Below are positions 1 to 8,961 of a DNA stretch of 64,000 nucleotides, piece after piece. Made by a program: the position numbers and the translations under genes. The notes under the pieces were generated by a model. The model was not told where the DNA came from and did no database searches. It saw only the letters and a list, made by a program, of their open reading frames with translations. Source of the stretch: CAYGLF01 sp964350945 (GTDB lineage Bacteria; Chlamydiota; Chlamydiia; Chlamydiales; JAAZZY01); contig CAYGLF010000001.1 of assembly GCA_964350945.1 (NCBI GenBank), forward strand, positions 290,926 through 354,925, in the 5' to 3' direction. Position 1 is the first letter of the stretch; the number at the start of each line of letters is the position of its first letter.

Positions 1-288
1 TAGAAGCTTGTAAAAATGCTTTAAACTTTGGGTAACCCTTTGGTGGGTGATTCCCTGCTTGGGAAAATTTAGTTTAGAACTTTTACGATTGAGATATTCT
101 AAACTACACTCTATCGATTCTTGAATCTCTTTTTTGTCAGAAGGTGTGAGGTTTCCAAAAAATGGCATCTTTGAAGTTTCAGTGACTAACTTCCAAGGAG
201 CACCTTCAGCCCATAAGTAAGTTCCACAAAAGGAAAAGATGGCTAAAAAAAGAATTAAAAATGTTTTAAGGTATGTTTTAAGTTGCAT
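1..288 (-). CDS. Exported protein, N-terminal part (possible MltA-like)
   Basis: This open frame of 96 codons begins with ATG at 288 and runs off the left edge without a stop. Residues 8-28 form a hydrophobic signal peptide ending near TYLWA, so the product is exported. The following segment contains ESIECSLEYLNRKSSKL and a SLKHFYKLL stretch. These loosely resemble the 'QSLxYL...SLxxF' region near the start of MltA-type lytic transglycosylases. That family call is a weak inference, because the catalytic domain lies outside the window. The gene is divergent from gltX, with 87 bases between them. Confidence 0.55.
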   Translation of the reverse strand, partial: MQLKTYLKTFLILFLAIFSFCGTYLWAEGAPWKLVTETSKMPFFGNLTPSDKKEIQESIECSLEYLNRKSSKLNFPKQGITHQRVTQSLKHFYKLL

Positions 289-316
289 AAAGCTTCTCGT
301 TAAGGTGCTATAGTCA

Positions 317-345
317 TTGACACATAACACTAAAAAGTTAAAAAT
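317..345 (+). promoter_or_regulatory. Candidate promoter for gltX
   Basis: A perfect TTGACA at 317-322 is followed, after 17 bases, by AAAAAT at 340-345 (4 of 6 matches to the -10 consensus). It sits about 30 bases before the gltX start, in the divergent gap. The weak -10 makes the call tentative. Confidence 0.4.
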
Positions 346-375
346 GTTCGTCCTTTATAGCTTAAAGTAAATTAT

Positions 376-1893
376 ATGTCAGCACGAGTTAGAATAGCCC
401 CTTCTCCTACGGGAGACCCCCATGTAGGAACTGCCTATATGGCACTATATAATCTTTTATTTGCAAAGAGCCATGGCGGTCAATTTATTTTGCGTATTGA
501 AGATACCGATCAAAAGCGTTCTAAGCCTGAATATGAGCAAAATATTTTCAGAGCCCTTCAGTGGTGTGGGCTTCAATGGGATGAAGGCCCTGATATCGGG
601 GGTGAGTTTGGACCCTATAGGCAGTCTGAGCGAACCGAAATTTACCAGAAGCATTGTCAAATTCTCCTTGAAAAAGGATTGGCATATAAGTGTTTTGCAA
701 CACCCGAAGAACTAGCTCAAATGCGAGAGGTCAACGCCAAGATGGGGCAAAAGTCTGGCTATGATCGACGCTATCGTAATTTAAGTGAGGCGGAAATTAA
801 AGATCGACTAGACCGCAAACAACCTTATGTAGTGCGTCTAAAAATGCCTCTAAAAGGAGAATGTGTGATTGAAGACGAAGTTAAGGGACGTATTGTGACC
901 CCCTGGGCAGATGTCGATGATCAAGTCCTTCTTAAATCAGACGGCTACCCCACCTACCATCTTGCAAATGTGGTGGATGACCACCTGATGAAAATCTCTC
1001 ATGTGATCCGTGGAGATGAATGGCTTCCTTCAACTCCCAAGCATATTTTTCTCTATGAGAGTTTCGGTTGGCAACCTCCCAAGTTTATCCATATGCCTCT
1101 TTTGTTTGGCACAGACGGAAAAAAACTTTCAAAAAGACGCAACCCCACTTCTATCTTTTTCTATAGGGATAGCGGATACTTACCAGAAGCTTTTCTCAAT
1201 TTCTTGAGTTTAATGGGCTTCAGCATGCCAGATGATCAAGAAATATACAGTTTAGAAGAAATTATTGCCGCGTTTGACACCAGGCGCCTCGGAACCTCAA
1301 GCGCTGTTTTTGATGTTAAAAAACTCGACTGGCTAAACCAACACTATTTAGTACATTCCATTCAAGAGAAGGATTTGTGGTCCCGCATTCAGGAATGGGG
1401 CTTCCAACCAGAATTTATGGAGAAGCTGATGCCACTTTGTCACACTCGCATTAAAACCTTTGGAGAATTTATCGAGCTTTGCGGCTTTTTCTTTGTCAAC
1501 CACCTCCCTCTGACTACCGAGCTGCTATGTCCTAAAAAAATCTCCCCTGAACTTGCATGCGCCCTCTTGCAAACTGTGATTTGGGCCCTTGAAGAAAATG
1601 ACGATTGGAGCCGTGACCACTTTTTTGAAGTCTCTAAAATCATTGCCGAACAATTTGCTCTCAACCATAAGAAAGTCATCATTCCCTTGCTCTACGCAGC
1701 CCTTACAGGAAAAAGTTCTGGACCCCCTCTTTTTGATTCAGCAACCTTACTGGGAAAAGATCGGACTCGAGCACGACTTTTAAAAGCAATGGAAGAACTT
1801 GGAGGCTTATCGAACAAGCGCCTTGCTAAGCTGCAAAAATGCTGGGAGAAAAAAGAGTGCCAGCACTTTTTAAACCCTGAACCCAAAAATTAA
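376..1893 (+). CDS. gltX: Glutamyl-tRNA synthetase
   Basis: The enzyme charges tRNA(Glu) with glutamate in the cytoplasm. The 505 residues match the usual bacterial GluRS length. The class I signature appears as PSPTGDPHVGTA (residues 9-20, with HVGT in place of HIGH). The KMSKS loop is GTDGKKLSKRR at about residues 245-255. The C-terminal third is the helical anticodon-binding part. There is no clear Shine-Dalgarno site before the ATG. The stop codon directly abuts the next start, so the two genes are cotranscribed. Whether it also mischarges tRNA(Gln), as expected in organisms with GatCAB, cannot be seen here. Confidence 0.96.
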   Translation: MSARVRIAPSPTGDPHVGTAYMALYNLLFAKSHGGQFILRIEDTDQKRSKPEYEQNIFRALQWCGLQWDEGPDIGGEFGPYRQSERTEIYQKHCQILLEKGLAYKCFATPEELAQMREVNAKMGQKSGYDRRYRNLSEAEIKDRLDRKQPYVVRLKMPLKGECVIEDEVKGRIVTPWADVDDQVLLKSDGYPTYHLANVVDDHLMKISHVIRGDEWLPSTPKHIFLYESFGWQPPKFIHMPLLFGTDGKKLSKRRNPTSIFFYRDSGYLPEAFLNFLSLMGFSMPDDQEIYSLEEIIAAFDTRRLGTSSAVFDVKKLDWLNQHYLVHSIQEKDLWSRIQEWGFQPEFMEKLMPLCHTRIKTFGEFIELCGFFFVNHLPLTTELLCPKKISPELACALLQTVIWALEENDDWSRDHFFEVSKIIAEQFALNHKKVIIPLLYAALTGKSSGPPLFDSATLLGKDRTRARLLKAMEELGGLSNKRLAKLQKCWEKKECQHFLNPEPKN

Positions 1894-3036
1894 ATGGCCT
1901 TTGACAAAACCCATCCTTTTTTGGCAACAATTACAGATCGTAGAGTCTTAAATAAGCCCGGTTCACAAAAGTGTACGGTTCATCTTTCTTTGGATATTAG
2001 TGGGTCGCACTTTCAGTATAAAGTTGGAGACTCAATAGCCGTCCTTGCTCAAAACAGCCCTCTACTCGTTGGGGAAATTTTGCAAGCGTTTGGGTTCGAC
2101 GGGACAGAGTCTATTTGCGCTCCTCGCACAGAGGAAGTAATGCCCCTTGAATCATTTTTAACAACTAAAGCAAACTTATCTAAAGTCACTAAAAAATGGG
2201 TAGATTGTGCTTTGTTTTTTGCCCAAGACCTCAAAGACAAAGAAATCTTAGAAAGGCTCCTGCTTGTTGAAAACAAAGACTTGCTCAAACAATTTTGCGC
2301 AGAGCGCGAACTGTGGGATTTTTTTAAGGAGATTCCCAGCATTAAAATGGAACCTCAGCAGTTAGCGAACCACTTTGCACCATTGCTGCCTCGTTTCTAC
2401 TCCATTGCTTCCTCGCAAAAGGCCACTCCAAATCAAATTGACCTACTCATCGCTCACATTAACTACAAAACTAACGAACACCTTCGCCATGGAGTCGCTT
2501 CTCACTACCTTTGTGAAATGGCTCAGATGCATACGCCATCAGTCCCCATCTATCTTCACCCCTCTAAAGAGTTTACCCTCCCTAGTGACCCTTCGCTCCC
2601 TTTGATTATGATTGGTCCTGGCACGGGCATTGCCCCTTATCGAGGATTTATGCAAGAGCGTCTTTTAGAAAAGGATCCAGGAGATCACTGGCTCTTTTTT
2701 GGAAGTTGGAACAAGGAAAATGACTTTTACTATCGTGATTATCTCACAGATTTAGAGGAGAAGGGCCTTTTAAAGCTTTCTCTTGCTTTTTCAAGAGATC
2801 AACCACAAAAGATCTACGTCCAACATAAAATGTTGCAAGAAGCCCCTTTATTTTGGAAAAAAATTCAAGAAGGTGCCATCGTATACGTTTGTGGAGACGC
2901 GAGCTACATGGCTAAAGACGTAGACAAAGCACTTCATCAAATTATTGAAGAGCAAGGTGAGATGACTGTTGAAGAAGCTAAAGAGTTTGTTAAGCAACTA
3001 AGACTTGAAAAGCGTTATCTAAGAGATGTTTATTAG
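1894..3036 (+). CDS. cysJ: CysJ-like flavoprotein reductase without the FMN domain
   Basis: This is a ferredoxin-NADP reductase-type protein related to the FAD/NADPH half of sulfite reductase flavoprotein CysJ. It shows the FAD motif RFYSIAS (about 166-172), a second flavin-side motif GVASHYL, the NADPH motif GPGTGIAPYRGF, VYVCGDASYMAKDV, and a C-terminus ending RYLRDVY as in CysJ. At 380 residues it lacks the N-terminal flavodoxin domain of the roughly 600-residue enterobacterial CysJ. From memory, Chlamydiaceae carry a similarly short cysJ near ispF. It starts at the base after the gltX stop. Its electron acceptor is unknown and no cysI is present in the window. Confidence 0.85.
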   Translation: MAFDKTHPFLATITDRRVLNKPGSQKCTVHLSLDISGSHFQYKVGDSIAVLAQNSPLLVGEILQAFGFDGTESICAPRTEEVMPLESFLTTKANLSKVTKKWVDCALFFAQDLKDKEILERLLLVENKDLLKQFCAERELWDFFKEIPSIKMEPQQLANHFAPLLPRFYSIASSQKATPNQIDLLIAHINYKTNEHLRHGVASHYLCEMAQMHTPSVPIYLHPSKEFTLPSDPSLPLIMIGPGTGIAPYRGFMQERLLEKDPGDHWLFFGSWNKENDFYYRDYLTDLEEKGLLKLSLAFSRDQPQKIYVQHKMLQEAPLFWKKIQEGAIVYVCGDASYMAKDVDKALHQIIEEQGEMTVEEAKEFVKQLRLEKRYLRDVY

Positions 3037-3078
3037 CTACAGTTTTCAGCTGTTTACTCAAAACCAAGCCCCATTTTT

Positions 3079-3840
3079 TTAGTGCCCCCGATGGATCAAA
3101 GTCGATGCTGACTGAGCCGTTGCTGTGATAAAAACTTCTCTGATATCAACATGTGGTGGTCGGCTGATACAAAAATAGATTGCCTCGGCAATATCTTGGG
3201 CTTTGAGCGGCTGTGTATTTTCATATACTTTGCCAGCTTTGCTTTGATCTTGTTTGAAACGAACGAGAGAAAATTCGGTTTCGGCAAATCCTGGATTTAC
3301 TTCACTGATGCGAAGAGAACTGCCATGCCAATCTTTTTTCATTCCTTCTGTTAAAGCACGAACCGCGTGTTTAGTCGCACAATACACAGATCCATTAGCA
3401 TAGACTTCTCTTCCTGATATGGAGCCAATGTTAATAATATGACCCGCATCACGCTTGAGCATGTGCCCTGCAACCGCTCGAGTGACATACAACAAGCCCT
3501 TAATATTGACGTCAATCATGGTTTCCCAGTCATCGACATTTCCTTGGTCTAGCCCCTCCAGACCGAGAGCCAAACCCGCATTGTTAACCAATACATCAAT
3601 CGCTTGCCATTCTTTCGGAAGGTTTTCTATTTTATCTTTCACCTCTTGTCTTTGAGAGACATCTAAGGTAAACGCATAGACCTCTGTTTGAAACCTTGTT
3701 TGAATTTCTTCACGAAGTTTTTCAAGCCGATCTTTTCTTCGAGCGCAGATTATGACGCGATGACCGTGAGAGGCACACTCTAGTGCACTTGCCCACCCTA
3801 TCCCACTAGAAGCTCCTGTAATTAAAATGGTTTTAACCAC
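3079..3840 (-). CDS. Short-chain dehydrogenase/reductase
   Basis: This is a cytoplasmic NAD(P)-dependent oxidoreductase of the classical SDR family, with 253 residues from the chosen start. The cofactor motif is TGASSGIG (about residues 8-15). NNAG lies at 86-89, the catalytic Ser near 140, and YCATK gives Tyr153 and Lys157. NPGFAETEF follows the active site. The longest ORF begins at 3903, inside ispF. I prefer GTG at 3840, because GAGGAGG lies just upstream across the ispF stop and the GTG is the next codon after it, giving VVKTILITG as the normal SDR start. It is translationally coupled to ispF. The sequence resembles the YdfG-like hydroxy-acid/serine dehydrogenase group, but the substrate is unknown. 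Confidence 0.9.
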   Translation of the reverse strand: MVKTILITGASSGIGWASALECASHGHRVIICARRKDRLEKLREEIQTRFQTEVYAFTLDVSQRQEVKDKIENLPKEWQAIDVLVNNAGLALGLEGLDQGNVDDWETMIDVNIKGLLYVTRAVAGHMLKRDAGHIINIGSISGREVYANGSVYCATKHAVRALTEGMKKDWHGSSLRISEVNPGFAETEFSLVRFKQDQSKAGKVYENTQPLKAQDIAEAIYFCISRPPHVDIREVFITATAQSASTLIHRGH

Positions 3841-3841
3841 C

Positions 3842-4351
3842 TTAGGCCTCCTCTTTGTAAACAGTGACAATAGACTGACAAAAAACACCATCTCCGCACC
3901 CATAATCAGAAAGTCCTTCCCCGGAAGTTGCCGTCACCCCAACATCAGTCAATTCAATCTCTAGTAGAGTCGCAATATTTTGTCGCATTTGCACCAGGTG
4001 ATTTTTAAAAAGAGGGCGTTTACCCTCCAAAGAAAGAGCTACATGGGAAATCTTATAATCAATTTTATGCAGTGTTTTGAGGGCTTCTTTTAGATAGACT
4101 TCGCTATTTGTAATTCCATCTTTTAAACACAAATCATCAGCAATCCCACCGAGCACTAAGACCCCTGTTAGAGAAGAAATAGCATTACAAACAGCATGGT
4201 AGGCGACATCTCCATCTGAGTTGGCCTTAAATCCAGGCACTTCTTCAAAATAGACCCCGCCAACGACACATCTTTTTGAAGAATCTTTTCTTTCAAAGCG
4301 ATGCGAATCTTGTCCAAATCCTGTTTTAACAATCATATGTCTACTCACCAT
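3842..4351 (-). CDS. ispF: 2-C-methyl-D-erythritol 2,4-cyclodiphosphate synthase
   Basis: IspF performs the cyclisation step of the MEP isoprenoid pathway; IspG, encoded nearby, performs the next step. The metal-binding residues are visible as GFGQDSH (Asp15, His17) and AYHAV (His52), followed by GITNSEVYL. The usual HSDGDV motif reads NSDGDV here, so the first His is Asn. The 169 residues are slightly longer than usual. ATG at 4351 follows AGGAAAAAAA. A second ATG five codons downstream (MIVKTGFG) is preceded by GGTGAG and could be the true start. The downstream SDR gene is coupled to it. Confidence 0.92.
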   Translation of the reverse strand: MVSRHMIVKTGFGQDSHRFERKDSSKRCVVGGVYFEEVPGFKANSDGDVAYHAVCNAISSLTGVLVLGGIADDLCLKDGITNSEVYLKEALKTLHKIDYKISHVALSLEGKRPLFKNHLVQMRQNIATLLEIELTDVGVTATSGEGLSDYGCGDGVFCQSIVTVYKEEA

Positions 4352-4467
4352 TTTTTTTCCTATTTATAGCACGTCATTTTTTTGAAAACCAGAATAAATC
4401 CTTTAAAAGGGTTGAAAAAAACAACCAAATAAACGATCTTCTATCGAAATTTAGCCAAGAGGAATAA

Positions 4468-5820
4468 ATGTCATTTTTAGAAATTGAAGGAGGAGCGCCT
4501 CTTAAAGGAACGGTTCAAGCACAAGGTGCTAAAAACGCAACGACTAAACTCTTGGTGGCATCTTTAGTTTCTGACCAACCATGTATACTAAATAATGTTC
4601 CAAATATTGGAGATGTGGAAATAACTTTAGATTTATGTCGCGAACTGGGAAGCCAGGTTTTGTGGGATAAAGAAAAAAACCGTATTGAAATTGTCACCAA
4701 GCATCTTAAGACCTCGTATATTCCTCAGAGATTTTCAGGTGCCAATCGCATTCCTATCTTGCTTATTGGAGCTCTCCTTGGGAGAACGGACGAAGACATT
4801 ATTGTCCCTACAGCCGGTGGAGATCGCATTGGACAACGACCGATTAATTTCCACATCAACGCACTAGAGACGTTGGGGGCACGCATTGAAGCGCGTATTA
4901 TGAAAAAAGAAGGTGCTTACTTTGCACAAGCCCATCAGGGCCTTCAAGGAGGACTGGTCCACTTAGATTACCCTTCAGTAGGTGCCACAGAAAATGCCAT
5001 TTTAGCAGCTATTCGCGCAGAGGGGAACACTACGATTCGCAATGCAGCTATTGAACCAGAAATTTTTCAATTGATTCTCTTTCTTCAGAAGATGGGAGCC
5101 ATTATCTCCTTTGATGCCCACAGAACTATTTATATCCAAGGGGTTAAAAAGTTCTACCCCGTAGAGCATACCATAATGACTGACCGCATTGAAGCGGCCT
5201 CCTATGCAATTGCTGCAATTAGCACCAAAGGGCGCATTTTTGTTGAAGGAGCAGAACACGCTCCGATGATTACTTTTTTAAATCGCATTCGTGAACTGGG
5301 CGGTGGCTTTGAAGTGAAATCCAACGGCATTGACTTTTTCTATAAAGGAGAGCTTAGCGGTGGGATGCACTTAGAGACAGATGTTCACCCTGGATTTATG
5401 ACGGATTGGCAACAGCCTTTTGCAGTTCTTTTGACACAAACAAAAGGGGCTTCTGTCATTCACGAAACAGTCTATGAAAATCGATTTGGCTACATCGACA
5501 TGCTCCGCAAAATGGGGGCTGATATTGAGCTTTTCAGACAATGTCTTGGCGGCAAGACCTGTCGTTTTGCAACTCGTAACTACCTCCATAGTGCGGTAAT
5601 TAAAGGGCAAACACCTTTGAGTGGAAAACAAATTGAAATCCCTGATCTCAGAGCGGGATTTGCTTATGTACTAGCAGGACTCTTAGCAAAGGGCACGACA
5701 GAAATTAAAGGAGTGGAGATGCTAGAGCGAGGCTACTCATCACTGGTTGAAAAGCTCACCTCACTAGGTGCTAAAATCAAAAAAAAATCACCAACAAAAA
5801 AAGCATTAGCCTCTGTCTAG
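4468..5820 (+). CDS. murA: UDP-N-acetylglucosamine 1-carboxyvinyltransferase
   Basis: MurA transfers enolpyruvate from PEP to UDP-GlcNAc, the first committed step of peptidoglycan precursor synthesis. The 450 residues include the substrate motif QGAKNATTKLL (18-28). The active-site loop reads PTAGGDRIGQRP (114-125). The residue aligned with the catalytic, fosfomycin-binding Cys of E. coli MurA (Cys115 in GGC-x-IG) is Asp119. This Cys-to-Asp change is known in Chlamydia and Mycobacterium and predicts intrinsic fosfomycin resistance. AGAGGAATAA gives a good ribosome site before the ATG. The 3' end overlaps convergent ispG by four bases. Confidence 0.95.
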   Translation: MSFLEIEGGAPLKGTVQAQGAKNATTKLLVASLVSDQPCILNNVPNIGDVEITLDLCRELGSQVLWDKEKNRIEIVTKHLKTSYIPQRFSGANRIPILLIGALLGRTDEDIIVPTAGGDRIGQRPINFHINALETLGARIEARIMKKEGAYFAQAHQGLQGGLVHLDYPSVGATENAILAAIRAEGNTTIRNAAIEPEIFQLILFLQKMGAIISFDAHRTIYIQGVKKFYPVEHTIMTDRIEAASYAIAAISTKGRIFVEGAEHAPMITFLNRIRELGGGFEVKSNGIDFFYKGELSGGMHLETDVHPGFMTDWQQPFAVLLTQTKGASVIHETVYENRFGYIDMLRKMGADIELFRQCLGGKTCRFATRNYLHSAVIKGQTPLSGKQIEIPDLRAGFAYVLAGLLAKGTTEIKGVEMLERGYSSLVEKLTSLGAKIKKKSPTKKALASV

Positions 5821-7688
5821 TTCAAAACAACATCTAGTTTTTTAGGTTCAACCCATCGATCGTGCTTTTTAAGAAGATCTACCAAGCTTTCAACAGCATC
5901 TTTGTAGTCTATGTCTTTTTCCACACGCTCTTTACCCACATACAAATCAATCAAGCCTGGCTTAGAACCCACGTAACCAAAATCGGCGTCCGCCATCTCT
6001 CCGGGGCCATTGACAATACAACCCATAACTGCAATTTTCACACCAGGTAAATGAGCCGTTCTCTCTTGAATTTTCTGCGTAACCGTTTGTAAATCAAATA
6101 GGGTTCTTCCACAGCTAGGGCACGATATAAACTCTGTTTTAGAGGAGCGCAAACGAGCGGCCTGAAGTAAATTGAACGAAAGATTTTTGCGCGCTAAAAG
6201 GGTGGGGGTTGAAGCGTTGATCAAGAGGCCATTTGCAAGCCCATCACAGAGGAGAGAGCCAAATTCAGCGCCAGCATGGATCTGTAGATCTTCTGGTTGC
6301 AGTGCGTACTCCCCTTTTAACATCACTGGAGTTTGAATTTTTTGCTGTTGTAAAAACTCAACAACTTCCCTCGCAAAATGAACTTTATTTTCATCTAAAG
6401 TCAAAATTAACAAATTGCTGTTTGTTAGAGCACGGGTTTTCCAATGAGAATCATGAGCCGCAATTTCTGTAAATGAGTGGGTGTTTAAAAAAGGCTGACT
6501 GGCAGATAAAATAGCGAGACCAGACTCTTTGAGGGTTCTTATTTTTGCCACTGCAACTTGGCTTTCAACCACTTTCTCTATCCAAACACCATCCACCGTT
6601 GTATGAGTTAGCTTCAGCTCTCCTTCATTGATCTCAAAGCCCAAATCATTTTCAAAAGAATCGGCAAGAATCTCCTCTTCACTCACGCTGACAAAAACGC
6701 CTCCATCTGGATGCAATGGGTTGTTCTCTATTGCCTCCGTCCTCTTTTGATAGATGAAAGGATTACGATTTTTTTCTACGAACGGCAATCGAGAGGGCTT
6801 CTGTAGGTATTGATTTGCTAAGGCTATCAAGCGCTTAGCTGGATCTATTTCAAACCAAGGGTCCTCTGTTAGAGAAATGCGAATCGTATCTCCAATTCCA
6901 TCTAATAAAAGTGAGCCTATCCCAACAGCTGATTTGATACGTCCATCTTCACCACTTCCAGCTTCAGTGACTCCAAGATGCAGAGGATAATCCCAACCCA
7001 TTTCCATCATTCGGGCCACAAGCAGGCGGTAAGCTTGAATCATCACGTGGGTGTTGGAGGCTTTCATTGAATAAATAATTTGATGAAAATCCAACTTACG
7101 ACAAACCTCCGTAAATTCAATGGCAGATTCAACCATTCCTTTAGGTGAATCTCCATAACGATTCATCACACGATCCGATAAAGACCCATGATTCGTTCCG
7201 ATACGAATTGCCACCCCTCTTTTTTTACACTTTTCAACAAGTGGAGTAAATTTGTCTTCAAGTCGATTCAATTCACTTTGATAACTTTGGTCTGAATATT
7301 CCAACACTTTAAAAGAAGCGCGCTTATCAATATAGTTCCCCGGATTAATACGGACTTTATCGACAAAATCAGCTACCGTAATAGCCGCTTTTGGAAAGAA
7401 ATGAATATCGGCAACCAGTGGAATTGAATAACCTTTTTGAATTAATGTAGACTTGATCTTTTCACAACTAAAAGCCTCTTTCATCCCCTGAACAGTCACA
7501 CGAGCTATTTCACACCCAGAGTCCGCAAGCCTCATAATCTGTTCAACTGTTTTCTCAACATCCCGTGTATCGCTCGTCGTCATAGATTGAATTCGAATAG
7601 GGTGACAAGCTCCTACACCCACATTTCCAATAAGAACCTCTCTAGAATTAAACCTTTTAGTTTTAAATGTGTACGGGCAATATTTCAT
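5817..7688 (-). CDS. ispG: 4-hydroxy-3-methylbut-2-enyl diphosphate synthase, long form
   Basis: IspG (GcpE) is an iron-sulfur enzyme that converts MEcPP to HMBPP in the MEP pathway. The N-terminal TIM barrel is seen in IRIQSMTTSDTRDVEKT and ADIHFFP. The [4Fe-4S] ligands are SCPSCGR and GCIVNGPGE near the C-terminus. With 623 residues it is the long form with a large central insert, as in Chlamydiae and plastids, rather than the roughly 370-residue E. coli type. TTTTTTAGGAGTAGGAA gives a strong ribosome site before the ATG. Confidence 0.95.
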   Translation of the reverse strand: MKYCPYTFKTKRFNSREVLIGNVGVGACHPIRIQSMTTSDTRDVEKTVEQIMRLADSGCEIARVTVQGMKEAFSCEKIKSTLIQKGYSIPLVADIHFFPKAAITVADFVDKVRINPGNYIDKRASFKVLEYSDQSYQSELNRLEDKFTPLVEKCKKRGVAIRIGTNHGSLSDRVMNRYGDSPKGMVESAIEFTEVCRKLDFHQIIYSMKASNTHVMIQAYRLLVARMMEMGWDYPLHLGVTEAGSGEDGRIKSAVGIGSLLLDGIGDTIRISLTEDPWFEIDPAKRLIALANQYLQKPSRLPFVEKNRNPFIYQKRTEAIENNPLHPDGGVFVSVSEEEILADSFENDLGFEINEGELKLTHTTVDGVWIEKVVESQVAVAKIRTLKESGLAILSASQPFLNTHSFTEIAAHDSHWKTRALTNSNLLILTLDENKVHFAREVVEFLQQQKIQTPVMLKGEYALQPEDLQIHAGAEFGSLLCDGLANGLLINASTPTLLARKNLSFNLLQAARLRSSKTEFISCPSCGRTLFDLQTVTQKIQERTAHLPGVKIAVMGCIVNGPGEMADADFGYVGSKPGLIDLYVGKERVEKDIDYKDAVESLVDLLKKHDRWVEPKKLDVVLN

Positions 7689-7787
7689 TTCCTACTCCTA
7701 AAAAAAGCATTTTAACATCCAGTATTATTTAGAGCCCCCTTTATTTAAAGAGCTACACTGAAAATGAACTAAATTACTTATAATAAA

Positions 7788-7976
7788 TTACTTAATGAAA
7801 TAGTTTTTATAGTTTAACAGCTTGCACAGAGGGCATGAGGTAACTTTCAAATCAATATCATATAAATAGACGTATTGGCAATATTCACAGATAAACAACT
7901 TCAGCGGCTCTATTTTCAAATAGCCTTTCTTTTTAAAGTAAACATAAAGGCTGAGTGTAAAGACGGCCAGCAGCAT
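7788..7976 (-). CDS. Small membrane protein with a zinc-ribbon tail
   Basis: I do not recognise this 62-residue protein. Residues 1-14 are hydrophobic (MLLAVFTLSLYVYF), followed by KKKG, which predicts one membrane anchor. The rest contains CEYCQYV and CPLCK, a paired CxxC arrangement typical of a small zinc ribbon. The longest frame starts with TTG at 7994, which lacks a ribosome site. ATG at 7976 has TCTAGGAATC upstream and is preferred. It stands alone between ispG and the tolQ operon, on the same strand as both. Confidence 0.5.
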   Translation of the reverse strand: MLLAVFTLSLYVYFKKKGYLKIEPLKLFICEYCQYVYLYDIDLKVTSCPLCKLLNYKNYFIK

Positions 7977-8096
7977 GATTCCTAGATAAACCAAAGAATC
8001 TAACGATTTTGAAGAACCTCAGAGGCCTGAAAGGTAACCGGTGAAATAAACCTCGTCTTGTTCAAAAGAGGAGCTCTAGATCAACTGAAAAGCCCT

Positions 8097-8321
8097 CTAA
8101 GACATCAAAGTCGCCTTATCTTGTGACATTACCCTCTCACCTTGCAAACCAGCTGGTTTCTGCGAGCCAACCTGTAATGGGTCTGTAGGAGCCAAAGTAT
8201 CCAAAAGATAATTGAGCATAAAACCATTGCTATCAACATACAAAGAACTTTGGGCTGCATTGAAAATAGAAGTTAAGTCAATTAAGGGAAAAGAAGCGTT
8301 TAAGTTGATCTTAAAATTCAT
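8097..8321 (-). CDS. Small hypothetical protein after tolQ
   Basis: This is a 74-residue ORF whose ATG lies inside the last codons of tolQ (11-base overlap), which suggests translational coupling. Its position is where Chlamydiaceae and many other bacteria have exbD/tolR. The segment SFPLIDLTSIF is faintly like the INVTPLIDV start of ExbD, but the ORF has no clear membrane helix and is about half the usual length. It may be a genuine small protein, an ExbD remnant or a chance ORF. I assign no function. Confidence 0.4.
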   Translation of the reverse strand: MNFKINLNASFPLIDLTSIFNAAQSSLYVDSNGFMLNYLLDTLAPTDPLQVGSQKPAGLQGERVMSQDKATLMS

Positions 8322-8961
8322 AGCCTTTTTTATTGAGCAGTAAAAGATCTACTATTTCTGAAGAAGTGGCCTGCATCTCGAGCCCAAGGCTTTCTATCCG
8401 GCTAGCAATGTAGTTGTAGCCTACAATAGTAGGAATAGCAACAACAAGACCTGCCGCCGTTGTCACTAATGCATACCCCATCGCTTCTCCAATTCGAGTT
8501 GTTGAGATATCTACTAGCCCTGTCTGGCGCATTTCAGAAAATGCCTGGATAAAACCAAGCACGGTCCCCAGCAAGCCAATTAAGGGAGTTATGTGAGCAA
8601 TAACTGAAAGAACTTTCGTATTTTTTTCTAAGCGAGAGATCTCGGCCAATCCACTGACCTCCATAGCTCCCTCTATTTGATCTTTAGTTCGATCATGTCG
8701 CAAAAGACCGGACTTGACAATTTTAGAAATTGTCCCAGAGCAATCCTCGCACACACGAATGGCTTCTACAATATTCCCCTCTTTGATAAACCGATGCAAC
8801 CCAAGTACAAACCGATTGGTGTTTATCTTAGCTTTATGCAAATAAAAACAGCGTTCCATAAACACGCATACGCTTACTACAAAACATCCACCAATGATGT
8901 AGAGGATAAAGTTTCCCTGAGAAAAACTTTTAAATAAATCTAGAAATGAAAGACTTGTCAT
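8311..8961 (-). CDS. tolQ: TolQ/ExbB/MotA-family proton channel
   Basis: TolQ/ExbB proteins form a proton-driven inner-membrane motor that energises outer-membrane processes. The 216 residues have the family layout: a first membrane helix at about 18-35, a cytoplasmic stretch, then two helices near 115-135 and 155-180 (HITPLIGLLGTVLGFIQAF and TTAAGLVVAIPTIVGYNYI). The start overlaps the TPR gene stop by four bases (ATGA), so the two are coupled. A normal exbD/tolR partner is not found directly downstream. ExbB is an equally acceptable name. Confidence 0.88.
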   Translation of the reverse strand: MTSLSFLDLFKSFSQGNFILYIIGGCFVVSVCVFMERCFYLHKAKINTNRFVLGLHRFIKEGNIVEAIRVCEDCSGTISKIVKSGLLRHDRTKDQIEGAMEVSGLAEISRLEKNTKVLSVIAHITPLIGLLGTVLGFIQAFSEMRQTGLVDISTTRIGEAMGYALVTTAAGLVVAIPTIVGYNYIASRIESLGLEMQATSSEIVDLLLLNKKGYEF

